From Pyropia yezoensis (lineage: Eukaryota > Rhodophyta > Bangiophyceae > Bangiales > Bangiaceae), in NCBI GenBank assembly GCA_009829735.1, contig CM020618.1, positions 11,251,119 to 11,315,118 of the forward strand: DNA of 64,000 bases. The letters are read 5' to 3'. The position numbers were made by a program, and so were the translations under genes. Of this stretch, positions 11,701-20,929 are shown one piece after another (the stretch's first letter is position 1; the number at the start of each line of letters is the position of its first letter). The notes under the pieces were generated by a model. That model saw only the letters and a program-made list of their open reading frames with translations, was not told the DNA's origin and did not search any database.

Positions 11701-13029
11701 TACGGGATTATGCAGCGGTCCGACCCGGACCTGTTGCTAGTGGACGACATCTCGAACGCCATTCTGCGCCTGCAGGAGGACGGCTACCTTCAGCAGCTTG
11801 ACACACGCTGGTTTGGCCGCTCAGCTTGCCCGTCGGCAACGAGCGAAGATGATGACCGACTTGGCGTTGGCAGCTTGTCTAGCATCTTCATCTTCATGGG
11901 GGTGGTGTTTTTGCTCGCCGCCACCTTGCACGTCTTGGACAAGTACTTCCCACCATTTCGCCGGGCGCTTGCATACCTCCGCGTGCACCCGCGGCCGCGT
12001 GGGCGGGGGCGAGTTACGAAACTGCTGGACAAGGCGGGCCACCTCAACGAAGACGTGTTTGAGTCTTCCTCCGAGTTAGGCTCGTCAGTGGTTGAGCACG
12101 TCCGTGGGCCCCGCGGCGCCCACCGCCCGCCGTCGGTGGACGGCGACGGCAGCCAAAACCACGCGGGCGGTGGGGATGGAGTACAGCTAATCACGTCACC
12201 GGGAGAGTCTTTTGACATCGGCGGTGGTTCTTCTTCCTCTGGGTTTGGCCGGACCCAGCTGTCGCCCGCCTTCGCTGCAGGGGAGGGGATGGTCTCCACG
12301 CCTGGCTCCCGTCGCCGTAACTTGATGTCGCGCTTCCACTTGCGCCGCGGGCGGTCGACAGCATCGACTGGGACGAGCGTCAAGGCAGGCTCCGCCGCTG
12401 CTGGCCCGTCGCGAGGTAGTAGCGCCACCGGCAGGTCGCCCATGGGATCCATGCCGCCGCTTCCCGTATCAGAGAACGTCTTCATGCCGCCTTTGCCTGC
12501 GCCAACGGCCGCTTTCATGCCCTCCCTGTCTGTGACGGCTGCGGCTCCGCCACTCCTGGCACCTGTGCATGTGGAGGAGCAGCCCAGCCTCGCGGCCTCC
12601 ACCTTTGGCAGCGTCGTCGAGCTGGCCCGTCTCCGCGCCGCCGCTGCGGCCATGGATGATGAGGCGGAGGGCCCCGCGCCAGCGACGGCAGCCACTGGGG
12701 AGCGTGACACCGCTGCCACCGCCGGCGGCTCTGGGCAGGACGTGCCGTCCGTGCCCGAGGGGGCGGCGGCGGTGGCTGCACCGGTGGCACCACCGACAGG
12801 GGCGCTGGTAGCCGTGGCCGCGTCGGCGTCGGCAGCTCCGGGCACTCGCGAGGCCCCCGCCATTGCCCCAGACAATCCAGTCGCTGTGCCGGCCGCTCCT
12901 ACCACTGGCGGGCGCACCCCACCTGGCGCGGATGACACGGCCGGCGACGCGTTTGCAGACGTGGTCCTAGAGGCGACCGCTGACCATGTGCGACAGTTGC
13001 TGCGGCGGGCGCGCACGCACCGGTCGTAG
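8704..13029 (+). CDS. Ionotropic glutamate receptor-like channel (iGluR/GLR family)
   Basis: This is an intact single-exon 1441-aa protein. Residues about 24-48 form a hydrophobic signal segment. Residues about 55-480 resemble a periplasmic-binding-protein-type amino-terminal domain. The S1 half of the ligand-binding core begins at LKVLTQHAPPFVI (about 688) and includes SWTTITAERMRRVSFSQPYY, with the Arg that in this superfamily binds the ligand carboxylate. TM1 is at about 801-825, followed by a pore loop (PSAFVNAIYHAGLTLV) and TM3 ending in SYAAELFSFLT, the counterpart of the SYTANLAAF gating motif. S2 follows, with an acidic residue in VVNDAPVLEY, then TM4 at about 1058-1080. The remaining ~360 residues are a Ser/Ala/Pro-rich cytoplasmic tail, longer than usual. 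It is predicted to be an amino-acid-gated cation channel at the plasma membrane; ligand and ion are unknown. ATG 8704 gives the signal segment; the stop is TAG. Confidence 0.92.
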   Translation: MAAAVGWVVDRRRRRRAWRPPLRAATVAAAVAAVIAMAIASTVVSPVAAMQSMRLFLLYPTGLDAPNIQPGVDAETPTNAAPSLPADGAAVTVSAADEDSGNVGSVGDIGNAGSDGRVGSSVGGDGDNGTSLAGTASSGQIAPVAPGTRALSRMLLDATLLGLADAVAPGGVLPDSVLTIQAIPIDTQANLLVGTHILCRMLSGMPPADAYALVGPLESDVLWLSTVAAYQWNLPIVSSTATALALNAVDESELWPVNASSSSGKPTSYLFHTVPRDDFRVNAVLDLVIRMKRKRDAARARRPWSVYKEERIGVLFSEDQFGQSGMYALFRRLASAIATSPTGDLQGSTIPLRIVRKLPMPVSGDAGLQLRDLLAADVRIIVVWSNFLVPGAAAKLLSEADALGMLGVGYQWIAAASGQSLIGPDSGVDASLARKAVGMLTVEPTVPAGRLGSAPALSVFSRLAAAGRASDPPDEARAATIDSFAPYALYAYDAASALARAAAAVMESGGFPNDGDSSRFAKEACHWGAPWSGGEAFHRALSAVAFSGLSGDFNFSVPYVARGASYVVQNLQLAPRAAAATPVVASSATPGATVTPNAAGAADGASSAGAAAGLRWVDLLRYDLPSVQLSPSDSEGDDAAARDLALSSRAGVWTRMRVGGRAGAAPIGQVFPGLRRLYPSDRPVIRSRKLKVLTQHAPPFVIHKVFPDGTESFSGLSLEMWNRVAEALLVDYELASIPATSPSNSMVDAVVNGTVDLALSWTTITAERMRRVSFSQPYYYLGLRFLVRADSVKVELSSLARPFSSALWLLVAASVIVFAVLLHWFEGDNSEDADFRDAASLPSAFVNAIYHAGLTLVQDREYAPVTVEGRVITFGFVFFALIIVSSYAAELFSFLTFSKTELVVSSLADLQNNKVPLSRVGIETGGSVQSYIEEEILGCFPNCPRPPKAYATCVSSRDCYDKLQRKEVQVVVNDAPVLEYAAQTDCTVRVVGEPFYDQGYGIMQRSDPDLLLVDDISNAILRLQEDGYLQQLDTRWFGRSACPSATSEDDDRLGVGSLSSIFIFMGVVFLLAATLHVLDKYFPPFRRALAYLRVHPRPRGRGRVTKLLDKAGHLNEDVFESSSELGSSVVEHVRGPRGAHRPPSVDGDGSQNHAGGGDGVQLITSPGESFDIGGGSSSSGFGRTQLSPAFAAGEGMVSTPGSRRRNLMSRFHLRRGRSTASTGTSVKAGSAAAGPSRGSSATGRSPMGSMPPLPVSENVFMPPLPAPTAAFMPSLSVTAAAPPLLAPVHVEEQPSLAASTFGSVVELARLRAAAAAMDDEAEGPAPATAATGERDTAATAGGSGQDVPSVPEGAAAVAAPVAPPTGALVAVAASASAAPGTREAPAIAPDNPVAVPAAPTTGGRTPPGADDTAGDAFADVVLEATADHVRQLLRRARTHRS

Positions 13030-13850
13030 AGCAGAGCGGGTTGTCCCGAGCCCTGGTTGCGCTGCGTGCGCGTCGTGCGCTGCCCATTTCTTGCGCGCAT
13101 CTGCGAGTTGTATCCTGTTTTGTCTCTTATTTTACTTGGTAGGCCGTCCCCCCCTCTCCCGGTGCGCGGGTGACGCCGCCGCGGCTGCGCGCGCGTTGAC
13201 AAACAGGGTGGCGCCAACAACGAATAGCACCCGGCGTGGCGGATAGGGCAAGAGCGCCTCCCAGGGAGAGGCGAGGCGAGGAGCCGCCCCGCCCGTGACC
13301 GCCGCCATCCCTCGCCCGCGACTCTAGACAGCCCAGGCGGACGCAGACGGCGGCGGTCCACCTCCTTTTGGCCAGCCGGCCACGCCGCCGCGCCTCTGCG
13401 GCGGCGGCGAGCAGGTCCCCCGCAGTTACTCCCAGATCGCCGCCGGTGGGCGCCACCACCGCCACCACACCCGCCGCGAATTAGGATCGTGCGTTGGCCA
13501 GAGCGGGGCTCTTCTCTTCACCCAAAGCTTTAGTCCCTCTACTTTAGTGGCGCATGATGGCGGCCAGGGGGTGGGTCCATGAGCCACCGTGACGCCTTCA
13601 GCACCCGCCCCCCCATGGCGTGCGGCTGCGCCTTCGGCGGCGGGAGGGGTCGCGGCGGGGCCCCGCCGACCCGACACCGCGAGGCTCCCGTCGACGCGGC
13701 TCGCAATACTCCTTGATCCGTGGGCCGCCACCGCACCCACGACGATGCTCGCCACAGACGATGCACGCCCCCGATCGGGGGGCTCGGAATTTTGCGCGCG
13801 TCGCCGCCGCCCACCTGCCCTGTCGGCGGGGCGTCACCCACCCGTGAGGT
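13030..13850. other. Receptor 3' region and GC-rich spacer
   Basis: The first ~120 bases are T-rich and probably the receptor's 3' UTR. The rest is GC-rich with only compositional open frames. No gene is supported. Confidence 0.4.
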
Positions 13851-13891
13851 GGAAACCACAGCGTTCGATGTACTGCAGCAGTACATCGAAG
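13851..13891 (-). repeat. Left 41-nt inverted-repeat module of the putative transposon
   Basis: Read on the minus strand, this 41-nt block matches 43207-43247 (plus strand) without gaps at 34 of 41 positions. The shared outer part is GCTGTGGTTTCC and the inner part is a stem-loop built on CTTCGAT...ATCGAA. The two blocks face each other across the helicase/transposase region. Confidence 0.6.
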
Positions 13892-13920
13892 CCTTCGATG
13901 TACTGCTCCAGTACATCGAA
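13864..13920. repeat. Two tandem perfect hairpins (12-bp stem, 3-nt loop)
   Basis: TTCGATGTACTG pairs with CAGTACATCGAA around loop CAG (13864-13890) and again around loop CTC (13894-13920). The arms are identical in both and only the loop differs. This could be a transposase-binding or nicking structure at an element end, a protein operator, or a structured RNA element. Confidence 0.9.
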
Positions 13921-13945
13921 GGCAGATTGGCCAATGAGGGATCAG

Positions 13946-14051
13946 CTTTGGGGTGGTTGTTCCCCCAGCTTTGGGGTGGTTGTTCCCCCAGCTTTGGGGT
14001 GGTTGTTCCCCCAGCTTTGGGGTGGTTGTTCCCCCAGCTTTGGGGTGGTTG
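13946..14051. repeat. 23-bp tandem repeat, 4.6 copies, perfect
   Basis: Units start at 13946, 13969, 13992, 14015 and 14038 and begin CTTTGGGGTGGTTGTTCCCC. The GGGG..CCCC arms of each unit can pair. Perfect identity implies recent expansion or homogenisation. The array lies just inside the left inverted-repeat module, as subterminal repeats often do in transposons. Confidence 0.95.
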
Positions 14052-14702
14052 ACCAGTACAGCTGGGACTTGGCCGTGGGCGATCGCCGTGAGGCGGCAGA
14101 GTGCGCAGCGGTGCGCCTGGGACTTTGCGGTGAGGGATCGCCAGCGCTCCTCGCCGCGCACACGAGTCGCGCGGCGGCGCGCCTGTTGTGCTGCGCTCCA
14201 TCTCATAGTTTGCGCACTGCGCGACGGGGCAAGCGCGCAGCTGGCGCGCTGTGTGCTGCTCGGTGGTGCACGACGAGACCGCGTGTCGGGCGCGACGCGC
14301 TCGCAGACCCCTCGTGTACGTGGCTTATACCAGCGGATGGCTGCACCGCCGCCGCTTTAGCTCTGCGGCGGCTACGCCGCGCTACTATTCCATCTGTTGG
14401 GGGAGGGCGGGGGGGGGGAGGAGGTCGGTGTTGCCACGGTCTGTGCGTCTCTGCGTTTGTGCGCTGTACGTCTCCGCTTCTCGTAGGTGACAACTGGTAC
14501 GGGCTGGAGGCTCACCTTGCGATGCATGTAGGACTTGTGGCATGCTTCGCTGGGTGCGCCACATTGTTCATTTCCATGCAGTGTTTGAGTACTAACGTTG
14601 TGTCGGTCGTGACGGCAGCGTGGGTGGTGTACGAGCGCTTACGCTGTGTTGATCTGTCTGCTTTTGCTGGGGAGTCTGGGCAGGTTGGTGAAGGGTACTG
14701 AG
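14052..14702. other. Leader region of the Gly/Ala-rich gene
   Basis: No gene is visible. The last ~120 bases are T/G-rich and probably hold the promoter or 5' UTR of the plus-strand gene starting at 14703. Confidence 0.35.
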
Positions 14703-17700
14703 ATGGCGTTCTTTGGCCCCCAGCTGAGCCCAATGGTCAAGGCCGTCAAGTTCTCCCTCAAGCAGATCGACGCCATGAGCAAGGGAAGCTACACGTTTGT
14801 GTGTTGTGCCCGCAGCGAGAGAGGGAAGCTTGCCTTGCTGCACGTCACTGACGCGCCTCCCGGGTCGACAGGCCGCGTTAACGACAATGCGGCTCAAGCC
14901 ATGAAGCGGCTGTTTGAAGCAGTGTCAACCAACAACCCTCCGGTGGAGCGCGACAGACTCCCTTCCTCGGCGGGGACCGAACCTGCTGTTGCCGGTCCGC
15001 TGTCCGTGTCGGCATCGGCCCGCTCGTCGGGTACAAAAGACACCGGTTCCGTGACTGCAGCCCCGCCTGCCGTCAACCGCTCGGCAACAACCCTGGGTCG
15101 CAGTGCGGATCGGAATGCTCGCAGTCGTCCAGCGTCTCTGGACGGCGGTGTATCGTTTCATGGTGTCGGTATTGCTGCCGAACTGCCTTGTCTTCCCCCT
15201 GATATCGGGGTGCCCGAGCTTGTGGAAGGTGGGTTTGACTTCGAGGCCGATGTTCCAGGCGATAGGCGGGTGCAGCGGACACAGCAAGATGCTCGTGCAT
15301 CCGCCGTGCTTGCTCACAGAGAGCGGCTGGACGCATTGACGGCGCGGCAGAAGGCTGAAGTGCCGATTGGCGATGACATTGTGGCATCTGTGCGGCTGAA
15401 GCTGTGTTGTGGCAAGAGCAGGCGGCTCCTACTAGCAGATCTCTTCGTTTTCTACGAGCTTTTGGCCCATTACTGCAAGCAGCACCTGAACCTCACTCAG
15501 GTCGTCTACCAGCATCTGGCCCCTGTCGCTACTCTGGGCATATCTGTGAAGCTCGTCGTGTCACAGATGTCCCCGTCGCGGAGGCCACGCCCCTCTGTGG
15601 TGTCCTTGAAGATGGTCAGCCGGTCTAAGTTGCGGGTGCCGGTTGGTTTTTCTCTCATTTGCTATATGGTGCATCTGGAGGACAAGTTTTTCCAGTTTGT
15701 GTTGGACCAGGTCGCTGCTGGGCACCGTGTGCCTACCAAGAGGCGTACTGGTGACCGCGAGAGGCGCTCGCAAGGCAGCAAGTCGCCCATTAATGGCAGT
15801 GACAACGAAGAAGCGGGTGCACGTGGTGACGCAGCGGACGCTTCTCTGCCCGCCAGCAGACCACATGGTGTCGGTGGCGGCGCGGCTGGCAGCGGTGACG
15901 GCCCAGCAGGAGACATTGGCGGGGCGGCTGAAGAGGGTGGCAGCACGGCTGGAGACGGTGGCGGCGCGGTTGCAGAGGGCGGCGGGACTCCTGGAGTCGG
16001 TGGCGGCGCGGCTGGTGCGAGCGGTGACGCGGCTGGTGCTGGTGCCTCTGCGGCAGGAGGCAGTGGCGGCGCGTCTGGTGTTGGTGCCAGCCCTGCTGGA
16101 GGCGGCGGCGGTACGGCTAGGGAGAGTGTCCGCCCGGCTGGCGTGGACAGCGGCTCAGCTGAAGATGGTCGCGGCGAGGCTGGTGCCAGCGGCGGCCTGC
16201 CTGTTGATGGTGGCGGCGCAGCTCGTGCCATTTGCGGCGCGGCTGGTGCCGATGGAGGCCTGGCTGGTGACGGTGGCGGAGGGCGTGGCGCTGGTGGCCG
16301 CCTGTCCGGTGACAGTCAGGGCCTGGATGGTGCCGGTGGCGGCCAGCCAGGAGATGGTGGCGACGCGGCTGGTGCCGGCGGGGACCTGTCTGTAGATGGT
16401 CCCGGATTTGCTATTGCCGGTCGCAGCGCAGCTGGAGACGATTCCAGTCTGGCTGGGACTGGTGGTGGCCATCGTGGGGATGGTGGCGGCCTCGATGCCG
16501 GTGGCGGCCGAGGCGGAGACGGTAGCGGCGCCGCTGGTGCTGGCGGCGGCCTAGCTGGAGACGGTGACGGACTAGGTCGAGACGGTAGCGGCGCGGCTAA
16601 GGATGGTGGCGGCCCTGCTAGGCCTGGTCCACCTGGCCTGCGGCACCAATTGCCACGGCATGCAGATCACGGTGACAGTGGCCACCCTAGCGCTACAGCT
16701 GCTGCAGGTCAAGCCCGGCAGCTGCCACAGCGTGGTGCCGTTGGAGCCTCCCGGTTGCAAAACATTGGACGTGGTCTTGGTGGACGGGCGCTACCACTTG
16801 ATCCAAGTCGAAGCGGCGCCCCCCCGTCACCGCAAGTTGCAGGTGGTCGCGGTGAGCGACCACCAACTCCCCATGTTGGTGGCACCGGCACCCCGCAAGT
16901 GCCACGACTTGCCGCTGATCGCGGTGGGCTGCCACCGCCTGCTGTCGTTCGTCTCGGTGGTGCCCACCTAAGCCGTCAAGCTGCTGCAGGTCGTGGCGCG
17001 CAGCAACCTCCGCGTATGAGTGAAGGAACTGCACCCCTTCCGCCGCCACAATCTCTGGCTGGTGACGTTGGGCGTCTGCCTCCTCTGTCTGGAGACCGTG
17101 GCAGTACTGCGCGCGGGTTTTCTCCTGCGAGTGCGAGTGGAGTGCACCCTCCTGCGCCTCCGCGGGGTCCCCATCACGATCAAAGTCTACCGGTGCCTGG
17201 TGCTGGCCACAATGCTGGGGTGGGAGACCGGCGTTGTCGTGTTGGCGATGCATTGCCGGGCGTGAATGGAACCGTCCCTCGTGCAGAAGGCGATACTGAT
17301 GTCGGAGGCGCCATAGCACGCACACGGACGTCGCGTGGCCAGTTAAGTGCCGGCAATGACCGTGCCGGCGGCGCCCATCATGCGGCCCCCCGTGTCCCTG
17401 TTTACCAAAACCCTTGCTTTGTGCATCTCTTGGCGCAGGCCGCTCCTGTGACCTCTCCTTCCTTTCCTGGAAGAGCGGCAGATGCGCGTACTCCAGACGG
17501 GGGCGTATTTTGCTGCCCGCCCGTCCAAGAGCTGCTCTACAATGGCCGTGTTGTTGCTCGTGGCGTGGTTGACTCCGAGTGTGCTCTAGTTCCCGACGCT
17601 CAACTTCCCTCGCGCTTCTCGGCGGTAATGCTCAGGTCGCTCTCTGAGAACGCAGCGGAGGTGCCATGCTGGTCGTGGGGCAACAACACACTCGCCGAGT

Positions 17701-18256
17701 CCTTCCTGGGCGTCATCAGTGTGCATACGTTGGTGTGGCAGACTCGCATGACTGGGTATGTCTTGTTCTCTCTCGATTCGTGGTGCCTTGACTTCCAGCG
17801 AGTGCCCGTGGTGGGGAGTGCACCTCAATTGACAAGACACGCTGTCTGACCCGTTCGGTGCCCTCGTTCTCTTCTGTTTCCTGTTGTATACGCAGGCCAA
17901 GAGTGGTTCTTTGGGACGGACCCCCCGGGCGCGACGCGCAGAAGCTGGGTAGCGCCGGCGTTCTCAAGTTGGCACCGCCCTGTTCTTCTTTGAAGGGCCT
18001 TTCCGCTCTCGTTGAGGAGCACATGCCTGCGTTGGTAATACACGACGTGGAGGTTAGCGAGGGATGTCTCAACAAGGACTACCAGGCTCTGGAGCTGCTG
18101 TATTACACCGACGCGTACGAGTACCTGTTGTGGCCGCACTTCAACTCGAAAGGTATGTACCATCCTCGGACAATGCGCTTCTTGTGCATGGATGCGAAAG
18201 GCGCGCACCGGAGATTATCGGCCCTGTGGAACGCCCGCTTCTTGTCGGCCATGTAG
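14703..18256 (+). CDS. Two-exon Gly/Ala-rich protein of unknown function (element passenger)
   Basis: The start is the ATG in GAGATGGCG at 14703. Exon 1 is 14703-17755; the intron is 17756-17895 (GTATGT...pyrimidine tract...TACGCAG); exon 2 is 17896-18256, giving 1137 aa in frame. Residues 1-375 are an ordinary folded-looking region (LKQIDAMSKGSYTFVCCA; LLADLFVFYELLAHYCKQHL). Residues about 385-640 are a Gly/Ala/Asp repeat (GGG-A-type). About 640-900 are Pro/Arg/Gly-rich, and about 900-1137 are again folded-looking (VPCWSWGNNTLAESFLGVIS; LELLYYTDAYEYLLWPHF). No family is recognised. It converges on the helicase gene 118 bases downstream and lies inside the putative transposon. It could be an accessory transposition protein, but that is inference from position only. 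Confidence 0.6.
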
Positions 18257-18373
18257 GCAGTATCGGAGCGCTTACTGCGAGTGTGCGTGGTAGGGGCGCG
18301 ACCGCGGTGACATCTTTTGAATGGCGCACGTGGGAAAGGTGCACTCGACCTCTCTACTTAAACGATCCATGTC

Positions 18374-20000
18374 CTACGTCTCAACCCCAGGCCTCCCATC
18401 GTCCGACGGGTCCACATTATTCTCCCGTAGCTGCCGCTCGAAGTACGCCACTGCACAGCGGCTGACGCGGATGAGATCAGGGCGGAGGCCACGCACACGG
18501 AGGGCAGAGAAAGACCGGACGCGTGAGAGAGCCGTGTAGATAAGGCCACTCGTGGACCACGTGTCTACGTCAAAGTCAATCTCAACAGCATCAAGTGTCA
18601 TGCCATGCGACCTGTGCACCGTGATGGCCCACCCAAGCAGGAGTGGTAGCTGCATACAGAACGCGACCTCCACCCCCCGTGAGTCATACGCGGAGAAGCG
18701 CATCGGCTCAACGCAAACAACACACCCACCAAAGTCACACGAAAGCACCTTCACCGACCGTGTCCCGTCATCGTCGACAATGTTCTTGACGACGATGTCC
18801 GTGACCGTGCCCCTTGTCCCGGCCGGTAGTCCCTGTAGTTTGCGCGTAAGAACGACTGCGGCTGTCAGCTTCAGCGAAAGCGTAAGGTCCACCAAGGTTC
18901 GCAGCATAGCATAAGGGTCGTCAACGAGCCCGCTGGACTCTTGGACGATGACGTCCTGCGCCATAAACCGGTGCTCGGGCGCTTCAATGGTTGCCAGTTG
19001 TCCCGTGTTGATGTCGAGCGCGGCACTCTTCTTGATGCGCAGCTTGGTCACCAGGCCATCAAAGGCAGCCGTCCACGTCGCGTTGATGCGGTCGACGACA
19101 CTGCGGTCCGCGCGACCCCAGCGCACCCTGTCGAGGATGTCCTGGAAGTCGCTGTCGCGTGACTGCCTGTGGCAACCCGTCAGGCAGTGAACCACACCGC
19201 CCTCGCCCTCAAACGTTGCCCGCCACATGGCACAATCAAAAACCATGCGGTCCACCGACGTGTCCGTCACTTTCACAGGGGCGGCTTGCAGCGGGTCGCC
19301 GGCAACTGCAGCTAAGAAAAATCGACGACAGGAAGTCACGGGTATGGTCAGCACGAGAACCCTGGTGGCCAGTAAAATGCAGACAGTAGAATCACGGACG
19401 GCGGCGCAGAGGGCCGCAAGATGCAGGCCACGGACAAAAGCACAAAATGATTAACATACCCACCACTTGACAACCAGAAAACGGACGATGCTGCATGTGT
19501 GGAGCACCAACCCGGCGCATGACGTAGCTCAGACGGTCAAACAGGGAGGATGGCACCGTGCAAATCTCATCTATGAACAGCACACGGAGAGCGTTCAGAC
19601 ACGCACACACAGCATGCCGCTGGAGGATGATACGCAGCCATGCTCCCCTGGACAGCGGACGAGTGTCCATGCCAAACAAAGAATGAAGAGTTTGGCCTCC
19701 AAGCACGAGAGCAGCTGATCCGGCCAGTGCAGTGACAGCCACCTCGTCCTGGCTCCACTTTGAATACGCTGCAGCAATCATCCGACGCAGGACCTCACTC
19801 TTCCCGCTCCCAGCTCTGCCGAAGAGAGCCTCATTCAGACCCGACTGGAAGTGGTCCAAGGCCCGTTGCTGCGTGGGGTCCAACGTGACTGGTGTCCCAG
19901 CCGGTCCCGGTTCAATCTCCATGGCTCCTGAACGAGGCTGCAAAACAACAGTGTCAAGCACGCTTGGGAAAACAAGACTACTGCGGTGAGAATCATGCAA
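18374..20000 (-). CDS. PIF1-family DNA helicase, two exons (copy 1, intact)
   Basis: Exon 1 is 20000-19460; the intron is 19459-19306 (GTATGT...AGCTGCAG); exon 2 is 19305-18374, giving 490 aa. Walker A is GRAGSGKSEVL near residue 62 and Walker B is VLFIDEI near 143. The splice joins QVV to VAGDPLQAAPV, recreating the PIF1 motif III (QVV.VGD..QLPPV type). The C-terminal part has the superfamily 1B motifs: ITVHRSHGMTLDAVEIDF and GLIYTALSRVRSFSALRV. The protein is short for PIF1 and has no Helitron Rep/HUH domain. PIF1 enzymes unwind 5'-3' at forks and G-quadruplexes; here it lies between a Gly/Ala-rich gene and a KDZ transposase, suggesting a passenger helping element replication. The start may be the internal Met at 19922. 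The intron splitting motif III makes annotation errors likely. Confidence 0.88.
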
Positions 20001-20929
20001 AAAGCGTGCAGACGGTGCGCACGTCGAGTCAAAGACGCATCACAGTACAACAGATCTCCCTTCCCATTCTCCCTGGATGGATGCAAACATACCTTTCTTT
20101 GAACACACTTCCGAAGGCGACTGTTGGCACCTGCGCCGCCGGCTGGAGCCCAACAGATGGCAAGTTCCTTGGAGCGGCGCTTCGGCCGGTGCAGGTTGCA
20201 CCGACTGGTGAGGATCGCCCACCTGACACTGTGCGTCCAGACGCTGTCAACGGAATCTCACCGCGCCTCGTTTCCGCCTGTCAATGGTCATGACAGTCGG
20301 AGGCTGCCGTGACGTGTGCAGGATGCGGTCAAACAGAGGACGTCAGCGTGCGTACGTCGCCTGCCCCTTGCGTGGCCGCGTCTGGGCCACTCATTGGCAG
20401 CCACTCCAGCCAAGCAGACCTACGTTCATTGTCTCGAGCGCACGGCGCTGTCCGTCGCGGGGGCATGAGTCGACAACCTGTCAGAGGCACATCCTTGTGG
20501 ATTTCTAATAATAAACCACAAAATGGCTCGTTTTGTGGCGATATCCCCAGATTCTCTCTTCCTATTGGCTCTCACGATTGGTCTCTCGGAATCTGTCGCC
20601 CTACCAGTCGCATGAGGCGGAGGGTGCCCTACGATCTTGCGTCCAGTCGTGTGTGTGACGATGATTATACCTCTCCAGTGGATGCAGTCTCGAGTTCCCA
20701 CCTCCTCATACCGACGTGCGGCTTTCACGACACGCCGCCAGCGGCGGCAGTCTCATAGCAGCTGAGTAGACGACCACGCGGAGCGTCGCCCAACCGATCC
20801 CCTCGGCCGCGGCCCGCGTGGCAAAGCAGAGGGAGCGGGAACCCGCACACTCGTCAGGTCATCTTGGCGGGCTGCCCGCGCAGCGTTCAGCGTCGACGGC
20901 TGGCAGAACCGTCACGGCTCCGCGTAGCG
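20001..20929. other. Helicase upstream region; no supported gene
   Basis: Mixed-composition DNA that probably includes the helicase promoter. Small open frames on both strands have no recognisable motif. Confidence 0.35.

Noticed and set aside
13589..14701. 370-aa plus-strand frame across the hairpins and 23-bp array
   Set aside because: Contains the repeat in shifting register and no domain; the gene start is better placed at 14703.
18374..20000. Helitron element (PIF1 helicase)
   Set aside because: No Rep/HUH nuclease motif is found in or next to the helicase, and the nearby transposase is of a different class.
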